A stretch of 64,000 bases of DNA from Akkermansia muciniphila. Its GTDB lineage: Bacteria > Verrucomicrobiota > Verrucomicrobiia > Verrucomicrobiales > Akkermansiaceae. Of this stretch, positions 53,826-64,000 are shown in pieces (the first letter of the stretch is position 1; every line of letters begins with the position of its first letter). The translations under genes and the position numbers were made by a program. The notes beneath the pieces are model-generated. The model saw only the letters and a program-made list of their open reading frames with translations. It searched no databases and had not been told where the DNA came from. Where the stretch lies: the NCBI RefSeq assembly GCF_018709685.1, contig NZ_JABDHQ010000008.1, positions 1-64,000 of the forward strand. Reading direction: 5' to 3'.

Positions 53826-54578
53826 TCATTTTTTGAGTATTCTCTTCAGGGCGGAAATATCCGGCAACAAATTCACCGTCTCAAATTTCCCCTTGTAGAA
53901 CACACCCCAGTTATTGAAGACACAAGGCAATTCCTTTGCTTTTTCCAAGGTATCCACCTGAATGAACGATGCAGGAACGCTGTTCATTTCACAATACCGT
54001 TTGATCATCTCAACGTTCTGAAGGACAAAGGGGCACTGCATATCATAATAAATGGTCAGCTCCCGGCTTTCAATTTCCCCGCGCTTTATATTTTGTGAGA
54101 ACTGCGGCTTTGTTCCGTCCAGAGAAAGCGCCAGCAGTTCATAGCCGTTCTCCGTAGCATCCACCACATCAAAGCCGAACTTTCTGGCAAACGACTGGTC
54201 TGAAAGCCAATGTTTCTGCTTTTTTGCCCCAAGCATGCAAATGCCGGATTTACCCTTTTCCCGGGCGTCAGCCAGGCAATACTTCATCAACGATTTGCCG
54301 TAGCCTTTCCCTTTATCGTTCCCGGAAACCCACAGGCAGTACACATAATAATAGTTATCACCGATGATGGGAACCCAGGCTTTTTCAAGAGGGGCGTATT
54401 CAATAAAAACCGTAGCCTTTGCATTCAGCTTTCTGAAGACATGTCCTTCCTTCAACCGGCCTGAAAGCCATTGCCGTTTTGCGTCAATGCCCGGATGGGC
54501 TTTTTTACTGCGGATGATGCAGCATAAATGTTCGCTGGCTATGTTTTCCGGCGTCAAGTTTACAAACTCGGTACTCAT
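53826..54578 (-). CDS. GNAT acetyltransferase with YoaP-type C-terminal domain
   Basis: A 250-residue protein starting MSTEFVNLTPENI. The N-terminal GNAT fold has the acetyl-CoA motif VSGNDKGKGYGKSLMKYCL. The C-terminal part (YYDMQCPFVLQNVEMIKRY, VFNNWGVFYKGKFETVNLL) resembles the YoaP domain, with a thioredoxin-like look. AT-richer than neighbours, so possibly acquired. The substrate is unknown. Confidence 0.85.
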   Translation of the reverse strand: MSTEFVNLTPENIASEHLCCIIRSKKAHPGIDAKRQWLSGRLKEGHVFRKLNAKATVFIEYAPLEKAWVPIIGDNYYYVYCLWVSGNDKGKGYGKSLMKYCLADAREKGKSGICMLGAKKQKHWLSDQSFARKFGFDVVDATENGYELLALSLDGTKPQFSQNIKRGEIESRELTIYYDMQCPFVLQNVEMIKRYCEMNSVPASFIQVDTLEKAKELPCVFNNWGVFYKGKFETVNLLPDISALKRILKK

Positions 54579-54810
54579 GCGCATCCTGCTTCAGCTTTTC
54601 ATGTTCCGGCCTGCGCCTTATGCGCAGGAGACGGACAAACCCAGTCCGGTTTCCTTGGTTTTAATAGCTGCGTTCGGAAATGTCAAACGGCTCATTTCAT
54701 GCCGACACGTGATGTTGCTGTGCACAAGGTGTTTTACAAAAACGGCTTGAGTCCGGCTCCATTTGCCGATGGACACCGCCGGAAACTCATGTCATGCTGA
54801 AGGTTCTTCC

Positions 54811-55419
54811 ATGAACGCGGAACCACACAAGGGCAACGGGCGCCGGAACAGGCTGCGCCGATGGATGGCCATTCTGGCCGTCCCCCTTTTCCTTGCAGGC
54901 ACGGCGCTGTTTTCCTTTCTGTGGAACGTGCCGCTGGACAAGCTGGCCGCCCCGCGCAGGGCGGATTCATCCCCCGCCATTTTATTCAGGGAGCCATCCT
55001 CCCCCGCCGTCCGGGCCGTCCCCAGCCACCCTTCCCTGGAGCCCGGCATTCTTTCCCTGCTCAGGCATTATACGGAAACCATCAGCAATGCCGGCCACCT
55101 GGATTTCACCAGTTATGCCCCGCAGGATGTGGAAATACGGATGGACGGCCTCTCCATCAACCTGGGCCCTTCCCTGGCCGTTTTCAATTTTGAAACCAAG
55201 TACGGATTCCGCATGCAGACGAGCAAAAAGCCGGACGCCACGGACCGTGCCGTTTATCAATGGCTGAAAGATACGATGCAGCCGGAAGAACCTGCGGAAC
55301 CGGACACGGCGTTGACACAGCCATCGAACAGAACGGGCCCGGCGTTGTCTAATCCTTCATCTTCCCTGAAAAGCTGTGGAACGGCAGGTTCTTCAGCCCG
55401 GGAGCCGGATGCTCCCTGA
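54811..55419 (+). CDS. Membrane-anchored protein of unknown function
   Basis: A 202-residue protein starting at ATG 54811. A basic N-terminus (RRNRLRRW) and one helix ([20 protein letters not shown]) anchor it; the remainder is soluble with a short folded part ([20 protein letters not shown]) and a disordered Ser/Pro/Thr tail. Not recognised. It lies 26 bp upstream of the MsrAB gene on the same strand. Confidence 0.6.
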   Translation: MNAEPHKGNGRRNRLRRWMAILAVPLFLAGTALFSFLWNVPLDKLAAPRRADSSPAILFREPSSPAVRAVPSHPSLEPGILSLLRHYTETISNAGHLDFTSYAPQDVEIRMDGLSINLGPSLAVFNFETKYGFRMQTSKKPDATDRAVYQWLKDTMQPEEPAEPDTALTQPSNRTGPALSNPSSSLKSCGTAGSSAREPDAP

Positions 55420-55445
55420 CCGGAAGGCGACTCCACACAGCGTTT

Positions 55446-56558
55446 ATGAAACGTATTTACCACGGACCATGGACCCTGGCCGGGCTGGCATGCGCCATTC
55501 TGGCCGCAGCAGCCATGCTGGCCCTGTTCTCCTGCGGAGAAAACGGCCGGGCGGCCAACAATAACAGACATCATATGGACAATAAGGATTTGAAGACGAT
55601 TTATCTGGCGGGAGGCTGTTTCTGGGGCGTGGAGAAGTTTTTCTCCCTGATTCCCGGCGTCAAGGAAACGGAGGTGGGATACGCCAACGGCTCCACAGCC
55701 GCTCCCACGTATGAGGAAGTCTGCACCGGAGGCACGGGGCACGCGGAAACGGTGAAAGTGGTGTTTGACCCGGAAGAAGTCAGCCTTCCCTTCCTGCTGG
55801 AGCAATACTACTCCATTATTGACCCCATTTCCGTCAACAAGCAGGGGAATGACAGGGGCGTTCAATACCGCACGGGCATTTATTACACGGATGAGAAGGA
55901 CAAGCCGGTGATAGAGGCGTCCCTGAAACGGCTTCAGGAGCAATTCAAACAGCCCCTGGCGATTGAAGCCCAGCCCCTCCGCCAGTTTTCACGGGCGGAA
56001 AAATACCACCAGCGCTATCTGGACAACCACCCCGGCGGCTACTGCCATATTCCGTCCTTTAAGTTCCAGCAGGCCGCCCAGGCGCGGGAAGCCGCGCCCG
56101 CCTACCGGAAAAAATCAGACGAAGAACTGCGCCGCACCCTGACGCCGGAGCAATTTGCCGTTACACGGAAGAATGCCACGGAACCTCCCTTCCGCAACGA
56201 ATATTTTAATAATGACAAGCCCGGCATTTATGTGGACATCACCACCGGGGAACCCCTCTTCCTTTCCACGGACAAGTTTGATTCCGGCTGCGGCTGGCCC
56301 AGCTTTTCCCGGCCCATCAAAGAAGACCTGATTCAGGAAAAAAAGGATCTTTCCCATGGCATGAGCCGCACGGAAGTGCGCAGCGCCACGGGGGACGCCC
56401 ACCTGGGCCACGTCTTTACGGACGGTCCCAAGGCCCGCGGCGGCCTGCGCTACTGCATCAACAGCGCCTCCCTGAAGTTCATTCCTGAACAGGACATGGA
56501 GGCACAGGGCTACGGCAAGTACCTCCCCCAACTGCGCAAGGAAGAGAAGGCCCGGTAA
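55446..56558 (+). CDS. msrAB: Exported bifunctional methionine sulfoxide reductase A/B
   Basis: A 370-residue lipoprotein (lipobox LALFSC). The MsrA domain has the catalytic [10 protein letters not shown] and [18 protein letters not shown]; the MsrB domain has [23 protein letters not shown] and [11 protein letters not shown] with its catalytic cysteine. It repairs oxidised methionine (S and R forms) in envelope proteins. A helper membrane reductant is not seen nearby. Confidence 0.95.
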   Translation: MKRIYHGPWTLAGLACAILAAAAMLALFSCGENGRAANNNRHHMDNKDLKTIYLAGGCFWGVEKFFSLIPGVKETEVGYANGSTAAPTYEEVCTGGTGHAETVKVVFDPEEVSLPFLLEQYYSIIDPISVNKQGNDRGVQYRTGIYYTDEKDKPVIEASLKRLQEQFKQPLAIEAQPLRQFSRAEKYHQRYLDNHPGGYCHIPSFKFQQAAQAREAAPAYRKKSDEELRRTLTPEQFAVTRKNATEPPFRNEYFNNDKPGIYVDITTGEPLFLSTDKFDSGCGWPSFSRPIKEDLIQEKKDLSHGMSRTEVRSATGDAHLGHVFTDGPKARGGLRYCINSASLKFIPEQDMEAQGYGKYLPQLRKEEKAR

Positions 56559-57058
56559 CCTGCAGTGGAAACCGCTGCATGAAAATACCATGCTTCCGCC
56601 CGGAGCAGGGAAAGGGTAGGCGTCATACAAGGTGAAGAACCGGGCGTTTCATTATCGCCGGACGCCTGCCTCTGGCCAGCTCTGTGCAGCCACGCCCTTG
56701 CCTGGGAACCAAAGCGGCGCACCCTCCAACCATGCCGCCGCCGGGAGATGGAAGCCATTCAACCGGCAACAGAACATGGAGGGTTTGGGTGTTGGGGCAA
56801 TACGACTTGCGGGATGGCCGTTTATCTTCATGCCTTTCACTTGAAATAGCGGCGGCCAAACCCGTTTTGTGTAAAAAAAATAAGTTTTTTTCCTTAACGC
56901 TCTTATCCAACCATGAAATTTATTATATTATACTTATAATAAAATTATCATGGATATACATAACATTTTTGCGCACCGGATTTCCCGCACTTCCAAAAAA
57001 GCATGGCAAAGGCGCCATCCCTCCCGAAATGCTCCGGGTGGCTCACCCAGCCCCTGCG
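56559..57058. other. 500 bp convergent gap with an AT-rich inverted repeat
   Basis: No convincing gene is found between msrAB and the L,D-transpeptidase. An AT-rich stretch (about 56870-56990) holds a perfect inverted repeat, tttattata (56919-56927) with tataataaa (56935-56943), and aaaaaaa/ttttttt around taag. No transposase remnant is recognised. Confidence 0.7.
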
Positions 57059-57619
57059 TCACGGCACGATCTTGACGGGCGTGCCTACTTTAACGGTTTT
57101 AAAAAGCGGCACGCAGGAGGAGCGGGTCATGCGGATGCATCCATGGGATTGCGGCGTCATGAAAACGGGACCCACATGCATGCCGATGCCCCCGTCCGTC
57201 AGCCGCATGAAGTAGGGCATGGAGGCATCATACAAATTGGAAACGTGGTGGACCGCCTTTTCCGTAATACGGAAATTCCCTACGGGAGTCCGGTGGGAAG
57301 GCATGCCCAGGCAGACGGGGAAATCCATGGCCACTTCATCCCCCACCATGAGCTGCCCCCTCTGGCGGGCTCTGCTGATCACCACGCGCGTGTTGCCGGA
57401 CGTGGCCTTCTTCATGATGTCCGAATTCATCCACTCGTCATGAACTTCCGTATAATCCACTCCGGCCACTACCACCCTCGTACGGGGTCCGTAAGAAGTC
57501 ATGGGCATCGTGGAATATCCGGTTAAAGGCACCATCCGCAAATTTTCTTCCTGCGGTCCTGCACAGGAAGCCAGGGCCAGCACTCCGGCCATGATTGACA
57601 AGGTTTTTTTCGCATTCAT
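57059..57619 (-). CDS. L,D-transpeptidase lipoprotein
   Basis: A 186-residue YkuD-family protein with a lipobox (VLALASCAG). The catalytic motif is HGCIRM with the following SSC (PQSHGCIRMTRSSC) and the upstream FPVCLGMPSHRTPVGNFRI. It forms 3-3 peptidoglycan links or attaches proteins to the wall. GAAAGGGA acts as a Shine-Dalgarno about 10 nt before the ATG. Confidence 0.93.
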   Translation of the reverse strand: MNAKKTLSIMAGVLALASCAGPQEENLRMVPLTGYSTMPMTSYGPRTRVVVAGVDYTEVHDEWMNSDIMKKATSGNTRVVISRARQRGQLMVGDEVAMDFPVCLGMPSHRTPVGNFRITEKAVHHVSNLYDASMPYFMRLTDGGIGMHVGPVFMTPQSHGCIRMTRSSCVPLFKTVKVGTPVKIVP

Positions 57620-57741
57620 TACTTTTCATCCCTTTCACAGGATTGGACAATGCCGCGAACTTATTTTCAATGTTTCATGACGCATTCTCCATCATTCCGG
57701 CATGAACGGAAGAGATGAAAAATAAAGAAAAAAACAACCTC

Positions 57742-58104
57742 TCACGCCAGAGGAATATTGCGTACCACGGTAAACAAAACAAGCACGGCCGCTCCCGCAA
57801 CCAGCACCCTTGCGAATACGGCCCTGTCCCGGATGAAGAACAGCGTTCCCAGCCAGACGAGCGTGGGCACCAGCAGCACGTTGTACCGCAGGGAGTCCAG
57901 CCAATGGCCGTGAAGCAGGGCGTGCAACGCCCTGGTGGAGCCGCAGCCGTAGCAAAGAAAACCCGTCGTTTTATAAAAAAGGCACTCCGGCAGCCAGCCG
58001 GACCGGGACGGGTCACCCGCCAGCAGGAGCACCGCGCACGCCGCAGCCAGCAGCGCCAGATACAGGAGGAACAGTTTCATGCCATGAAAAAGGCCTGCGG
58101 ACAT
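57742..58104 (-). CDS. DUF2752 membrane protein
   Basis: A 120-residue membrane protein with about three helices. The family motif CxxCGxTRA appears as FLCYGCGSTRALHALLHGHW. The ATG at 58102-58104 (MSAGLFHGMKLFLLY) is taken; 58080 is an alternative. Function is unknown for the family. It follows the small membrane protein gene at 58149-58355 after 44 bp. Confidence 0.8.
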   Translation of the reverse strand: MSAGLFHGMKLFLLYLALLAAACAVLLLAGDPSRSGWLPECLFYKTTGFLCYGCGSTRALHALLHGHWLDSLRYNVLLVPTLVWLGTLFFIRDRAVFARVLVAGAAVLVLFTVVRNIPLA

Positions 58105-58148
58105 TACTTTCTCCGCAAGCCTTGAATTCACGTAACTGGCGAGGACTT

Positions 58149-58355
58149 TTAGCGGACCATCGCCGTTCCCGCTCCAATAAGCATGAGGACGATGCTGACG
58201 ATTACGGCAATAAGGCTCATGGTTTTGCCGTTGCTCTTGTCCGGATATTTGTTGAGGCCGATGATTCCCAGAATAAGGCCCACGAGGCTGCACACAACGG
58301 CAAAGACGAGGGCCAAAATGGCAAGTGTATTGTTCGGTTGCTGTGATTCATTCAT
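58149..58355 (-). CDS. Small two-helix membrane protein, DUF4190-like
   Basis: A 68-residue protein with two membrane helices (ILALVFAVVCSLVGLILGIIG and SLIAVIVSIVLMLIGAG) joined by a basic loop (NKYPDKSNGK). It resembles DUF4190/TM2 proteins. It is read together with the DUF2752 gene, a pairing seen elsewhere for small helix-hairpin proteins. Confidence 0.75.
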   Translation of the reverse strand: MNESQQPNNTLAILALVFAVVCSLVGLILGIIGLNKYPDKSNGKTMSLIAVIVSIVLMLIGAGTAMVR

Positions 58356-58669
58356 ATTTTCATTTCAGTTTAATTCATATTGGGTGCGAACAGCAGAATG
58401 CCGCACGCTATTCGTTCCTATCTAAGCAAAATCGCATGCCTGCACAAGTTTTTCCTGTTTCTTCCGGCAGTTCCGGCCCCCCTCCACCGGCAACATGACG
58501 GAAAAGCCCGGCTGCGGCCGGCAGAAAAAGGAATTCCCGGTTCCGGCGCGAACGGGAAAAATCCGCTCCCGTCACACAGAGTCCTTGCCTTATCGGGCTT
58601 GGCCTGTATAGTACCCGCGACTGCCAGGAGGGCAGCCGCCTGTTTACAGTTAACCCTCTATTCCGCATC
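58356..58669. promoter_or_regulatory. Divergent control region before aconitase
   Basis: No gene is seen in these 314 bp. The acnA promoter is predicted at its right end; a hairpin ctgcc-aggag-ggcag follows in the leader. The left side is AT-rich and should hold the promoter of the two small membrane protein genes. Confidence 0.5.
58585..58612 (+). promoter_or_regulatory. Predicted aconitase promoter
   Basis: TTGCCT (58585-58590), a 16 bp spacer and TATAGT (58607-58612). The start would be near 58619, giving a leader of about 50 nt. Confidence 0.5.
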
Positions 58670-61423
<2,754 letters not shown>

Positions 61424-61462
61424 ACCTCCGGCAGGCCGGACTTTTCCGGCGCCGCATCCTTT

Positions 61463-61503
61463 CCGGACGGGCCGCCCTTCCCCCGAAGGCGCGGCCCGTC
61501 CGG
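61463..61503 (+). terminator. 13 bp perfect hairpin after aconitase
   Basis: ccggacgggccgc (61463-61475) pairs with gcggcccgtccgg (61491-61503), and the loop itself contains cctt/aagg. No U-tract follows. It probably protects the 3' end or stops transcription without U. Confidence 0.6.
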
Positions 61504-61547
61504 CGTACTCCGCACAACGCACAGCGGGAGAACATGACACAGCTTGA

Positions 61548-61565
61548 TTAGTTCAGTTGAACTAA
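61548..61565 (+). promoter_or_regulatory. Palindromic operator-like site upstream of the amidase
   Basis: ttagttca-gt-tgaactaa is a perfect 8+2+8 palindrome, MarR-like in shape. It lies 13 bp before TTGCAA (61579-61584), which has a 17 bp spacer to TAGAAC (61602-61607), 6 nt before the ATG. The site also overlaps an alternative -35 (TTGAAC). Confidence 0.5.
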
Positions 61566-61613
61566 TTCCAAATTCTGCTTGCAATCCCCGCGGGCTGTTT
61601 CTAGAACAAACAC

Positions 61614-62279
61614 ATGGAATATAGATCTGTCTGGACGGGCTTTCTTGCCGTATTAGCCGCCCTGACGTTCTGCAGCTGTTCGCAGAACGATAAAATGAGA
61701 CCGCCTGCCGTCTCCTTTAAAATTCAAAAAGCTCCGGTCGTCCCCCGCACACCCGGCCAGATGGGCCGTGAAGTGGGCATCCGCGTCTCCTACATGCCCA
61801 AAAACACGTACGCCCGGCGGCATGCGGCTTCCATGCAGCCCCGCTTCATCACCATCCATAGCACCGCCAACCCCAAGGGAGACGCCCATGCCCATTCCCG
61901 CTACCTGAACAGCGGCAAATCCCGCAGCCTGAACTGGCACTTCACGGTGGACCAGTTCGGAGCGTACCAGCACATCCCCACCACGGAAACGGGCCACCAT
62001 GCGGACCACTCCGGGCCGGGGGACCAATACTCCGTAGCCATTGAAATGTGTGAATGCACTACGCACAACCCCGTGGTCATCTACAACAAGACGGCCAAGC
62101 TGGCGGCCCTGCTGATGATACGCTACAACGTCCCCCTGCGCAACGTGGTGCCCCATAACTACTGGTCCGGCAAGAACTGTCCGGCCCCGCTGATGACCAA
62201 TGGAAGGCCCGGCTACAAATGGAGCTGGTTCATCTCCCGCGTGGACTACTACTACCGCTGCCTCCAGGCCGGGAAATAG
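61614..62279 (+). CDS. N-acetylmuramoyl-L-alanine amidase lipoprotein
   Basis: A 221-residue amidase-2/PGRP-fold protein with a lipobox-like LTFCSC. Zinc-site segments are ITIHSTAN (His), the later NYWSGKNCP (Cys ligand) and the central LNWHFTVDQFGAYQHIP; the GHHADHSG segment lies in the active site. It cleaves between muramic acid and stem peptide, probably in wall recycling. Its promoter holds a palindromic operator-like site, so it may be induced by a signal. Confidence 0.93.
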   Translation: MEYRSVWTGFLAVLAALTFCSCSQNDKMRPPAVSFKIQKAPVVPRTPGQMGREVGIRVSYMPKNTYARRHAASMQPRFITIHSTANPKGDAHAHSRYLNSGKSRSLNWHFTVDQFGAYQHIPTTETGHHADHSGPGDQYSVAIEMCECTTHNPVVIYNKTAKLAALLMIRYNVPLRNVVPHNYWSGKNCPAPLMTNGRPGYKWSWFISRVDYYYRCLQAGK

Positions 62280-62328
62280 CCCTTTCCGGCTCCTCCGGCG
62301 CTGCCGCGCATGCCGCATTCATGACAAG

Positions 62329-62360
62329 GCGCCCTCTTTACCGTTTCCGGCGGAGGGTGC
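62329..62360 (+). other. Hairpin before the aldo/keto reductase start
   Basis: gcgccctc and gagggtgc (one G-U pair) enclose 16 nt and end 3 nt before the ATG at 62364. It may end the amidase transcript or affect translation of the next gene. Confidence 0.35.
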
Positions 62361-62363
62361 TTC

Positions 62364-63236
62364 ATGAAGGGTATGAAAAACATCACTTCCCCCGGAGATA
62401 CGCACCGGCTGAGCAACGGACTCCCCATGCCCGTCATCGGTTACGGAACCTATCTGGCCCCGGACGGCACGGCGGGCGCCAGGAGCATTCTGGACGCGCT
62501 GGAAGCGGGCTACCGCCTCATTGACACGGCCAGCGTGTACGGCAATGAAAAAACGGTGGGCCGCGCCGTCAGGGAAAGCTCCATTCCGCGGGAGGAAATT
62601 TTCATCACCAGCAAGGTCTGGAACACGGACCAGGGCTACAACACCACGCTGGCGGCTTTTGACGCCTCCCTGAACCGTCTTGGGACGGATTACCTTGACC
62701 TGTACCTGATTCACTGGCCCATCCCCGCCGGTTATGAAGAAGACTACCGGGAACTCAACCGGGAAACCTGGAAAGCCATGGAACGGCTTTACAAGGAAGG
62801 CCAGGTAAAAGCCATCGGGGTCAGCAACTTTCTTCCCCACCATCTGGAAGCCCTGATGGAGGAAGCCGAGATCATGCCCATGGTGAACCAGCTGGAGATC
62901 AACCCCAGGTACCACCAGACGGAAACGGTCGCCTTCTGCCGGGAACACGGAATTCTGGTGGAATCATGGGGCCCCCTGGCCCGCGGCGGCGTACTGGAGG
63001 AACCCGTTCTGTGCCGTATAGCGGACAAGCTTAAAAAATCCGTGGCCCAGATATGCCTCCGCTGGGAACTGCAGCGCGGCATCGTGCCCCTGCCCAAATC
63101 CATGCACGCGGATAGAATCCGGGCCAATCTGGACGTCTTTAACTTCTCCCTGGACGGAGAAGACATGGCCCTTATTGACACACTGGATGCCCCCGGCCAT
63201 TACTCCATCCATCCGGACCATCTTTCCGAGGAATGA
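62364..63236 (+). CDS. Aldo/keto reductase
   Basis: A 290-residue NADPH-dependent reductase of the diketogluconate-reductase type. The catalytic tetrad is visible: Asp and Tyr in LIDTASVYGNEKTVG, Lys in FITSKVWNTD and His in DLYLIHWPI. GVSNFLPHHLE and the C-terminal VPLPKSMHADRI cofactor motif are present. An ATG at 62373 is an alternative start. The substrate (aldehyde or keto sugar) is unknown. Confidence 0.94.
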   Translation: MKGMKNITSPGDTHRLSNGLPMPVIGYGTYLAPDGTAGARSILDALEAGYRLIDTASVYGNEKTVGRAVRESSIPREEIFITSKVWNTDQGYNTTLAAFDASLNRLGTDYLDLYLIHWPIPAGYEEDYRELNRETWKAMERLYKEGQVKAIGVSNFLPHHLEALMEEAEIMPMVNQLEINPRYHQTETVAFCREHGILVESWGPLARGGVLEEPVLCRIADKLKKSVAQICLRWELQRGIVPLPKSMHADRIRANLDVFNFSLDGEDMALIDTLDAPGHYSIHPDHLSEE

Positions 63237-63270
63237 GCTCAACGTTCTGCCAGACGCGGGAAGCGCAGGC

Positions 63271-64000
63271 CTATTCCCTCCGCTTCCTGGCGGACTCCAC
63301 CAGGCGTTGCCGGGCCTGCTGTCTGGCCCGTAATGCCTGTTCACGTTCCTTTTCCTTCGCCAGAGCCGTTTTCTTTTCGGAATCACGGAGTTTTCCGTAA
63401 TGCAGGGGATCAAGGTCCGCCTCGGTTTCCGGTCCTTCATGGTGGTACACGGGCAGGCCGTCCGCGGCCAGCGCCACGTGGTAGTAATGGCCGTCCTGCC
63501 CCTTGGAATCCCTGCCCTTTTTGTCCAGGCGGGAGAGGATCACGGCATACCCCAGTCCCGGAGCGTTCACCAGCTTCCGCTGGTCATCAAACAAGGCGGC
63601 CAAACGCAGGTTGTCGTATTCCAGCTTGATGACGCCGCAGACCATTTTGCCCTCCGTATTCCAGTACATGGCCAGCTTTTTTCTTCCCAGGGAGTTCGGT
63701 TTGCACGTCTCGTAAGCTCCCTTGACGGGACGGGCTTCCATGACCAGGGAATAGTCCGTGTTACTGTAGGATTTCGCCTCCCTTGCGGCGATTTTCTCAC
63801 CCGCAGGAAGCAGGGAGGAAACGGGGCCGCGCATCTCCGTCCGTTCCTCAAGCATGTATGTTGAAGGGGTTAGCAGGCCCGTTCCGGCATCGTAGCAGGC
63901 GGAGAGGCTCCCCTGGTCCAGAACCATGTCAAAGCTTTTCTGGACCCGTGCGCTTTCCGGCCGGTTCTGCGGACGGTAATATTCCTGAATGCGGAACGGA
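63271..64000 (-). CDS. Unrecognised protein, C-terminal part (cut by right edge)
   Basis: The frame has no stop between 63271 and the edge, so about 243 residues are seen and the true start lies beyond. An internal ATG at 63925-63927 is not the start, since the frame continues (FRIQEYYRPQNRPESARVQK). It ends with a Lys/Arg/Glu coiled coil (EKEREQALRARQQARQRL). No domain is recognised; GYAVILSRLDKKGRD and the tail suggest an exported or cytosolic structural protein. Confidence 0.7.
   Translation of the reverse strand, partial: PFRIQEYYRPQNRPESARVQKSFDMVLDQGSLSACYDAGTGLLTPSTYMLEERTEMRGPVSSLLPAGEKIAAREAKSYSNTDYSLVMEARPVKGAYETCKPNSLGRKKLAMYWNTEGKMVCGVIKLEYDNLRLAALFDDQRKLVNAPGLGYAVILSRLDKKGRDSKGQDGHYYHVALAADGLPVYHHEGPETEADLDPLHYGKLRDSEKKTALAKEKEREQALRARQQARQRLVESARKRRE

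Noticed and set aside
56623-56910. 95-residue minus-strand open frame in the msrAB-transpeptidase gap
   Set aside because: It has no signal, domain or Shine-Dalgarno and its composition looks non-coding.

Overview
The window looks like a stretch of chromosome from a Verrucomicrobiota gut bacterium close to Akkermansia. This rests on recognising protein style rather than on a search: a Tat-exported GH109-type oxidoreductase/glycosidase, a GC-rich genome with weak Shine-Dalgarno signals, many lipoproteins and outer-membrane proteins, and the split ribosomal-protein cluster. No insertion sequence, prophage, CRISPR array, tRNA or rRNA was found. One structural RNA, the signal recognition particle RNA (ffs), is clear.

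Layout. 1-605: 3' end of a protein built of near-identical 42-residue kinesin-light-chain-type TPRs. 717-7776: six glycosyltransferases, four tandem GT2 paralogs on the minus strand and two tandem GT8 paralogs on the plus strand. They diverge from a 327 bp region with two copies of one 15 bp palindrome, each placed inside or beside a promoter. 7826-13000: a large VIT/vWA/TPR/DUF2135 envelope protein and an outer-membrane porin. 13088-16765: polyphosphate kinase and exopolyphosphatase, co-directional with the porin. 16931-24617: acyltransferase, map, adk, secY and ribosomal proteins L15, S5, L18, L6, S8, L5 and L24. This is an spc-type operon that lacks L14, S14 and L30 and is cut off from the S10 and alpha parts.

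24848-33518: NAD kinase, an RlpA-like lipoprotein, a 5'-nucleotidase-type phosphoesterase, a SNF2 helicase, an AT-richer metallo-beta-lactamase-fold gene that may have been acquired, and the GH109-type enzyme. 33684-41701: a coiled-coil membrane protein, ffs, folC, a U32 peptidase of the RlhA type, RNase R, an unexplained promoter-hairpin-terminator unit that may encode a small RNA or a regulatory leader, and a cupin. 41721-50232: penicillin-binding protein 1C and a 2064-residue thioester alpha-2-macroglobulin, a known functional pair.

50463-64000: mixed housekeeping and envelope genes. These are a small membrane protein, PduO-type cobalamin adenosyltransferase, a lipoprotein with a faintly ExbD-like tail, an MFS transporter, a GNAT/YoaP protein, an exported MsrAB lipoprotein, an L,D-transpeptidase, a DUF2752 plus small two-helix membrane protein pair, aconitase, an amidase-2 lipoprotein with a palindromic operator-like site, an aldo/keto reductase and a protein cut by the right edge.

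The common theme is envelope building and upkeep (glycosyltransferases, PBP1C with macroglobulin, L,D-transpeptidase, amidase, RlpA, porin, exported MsrAB) around core translation genes. The least explained items are the paired palindromic promoters of the glycosyltransferase block, the RNA unit between rnr and the cupin gene, and GC-rich hairpins without U-tracts at several gene ends.
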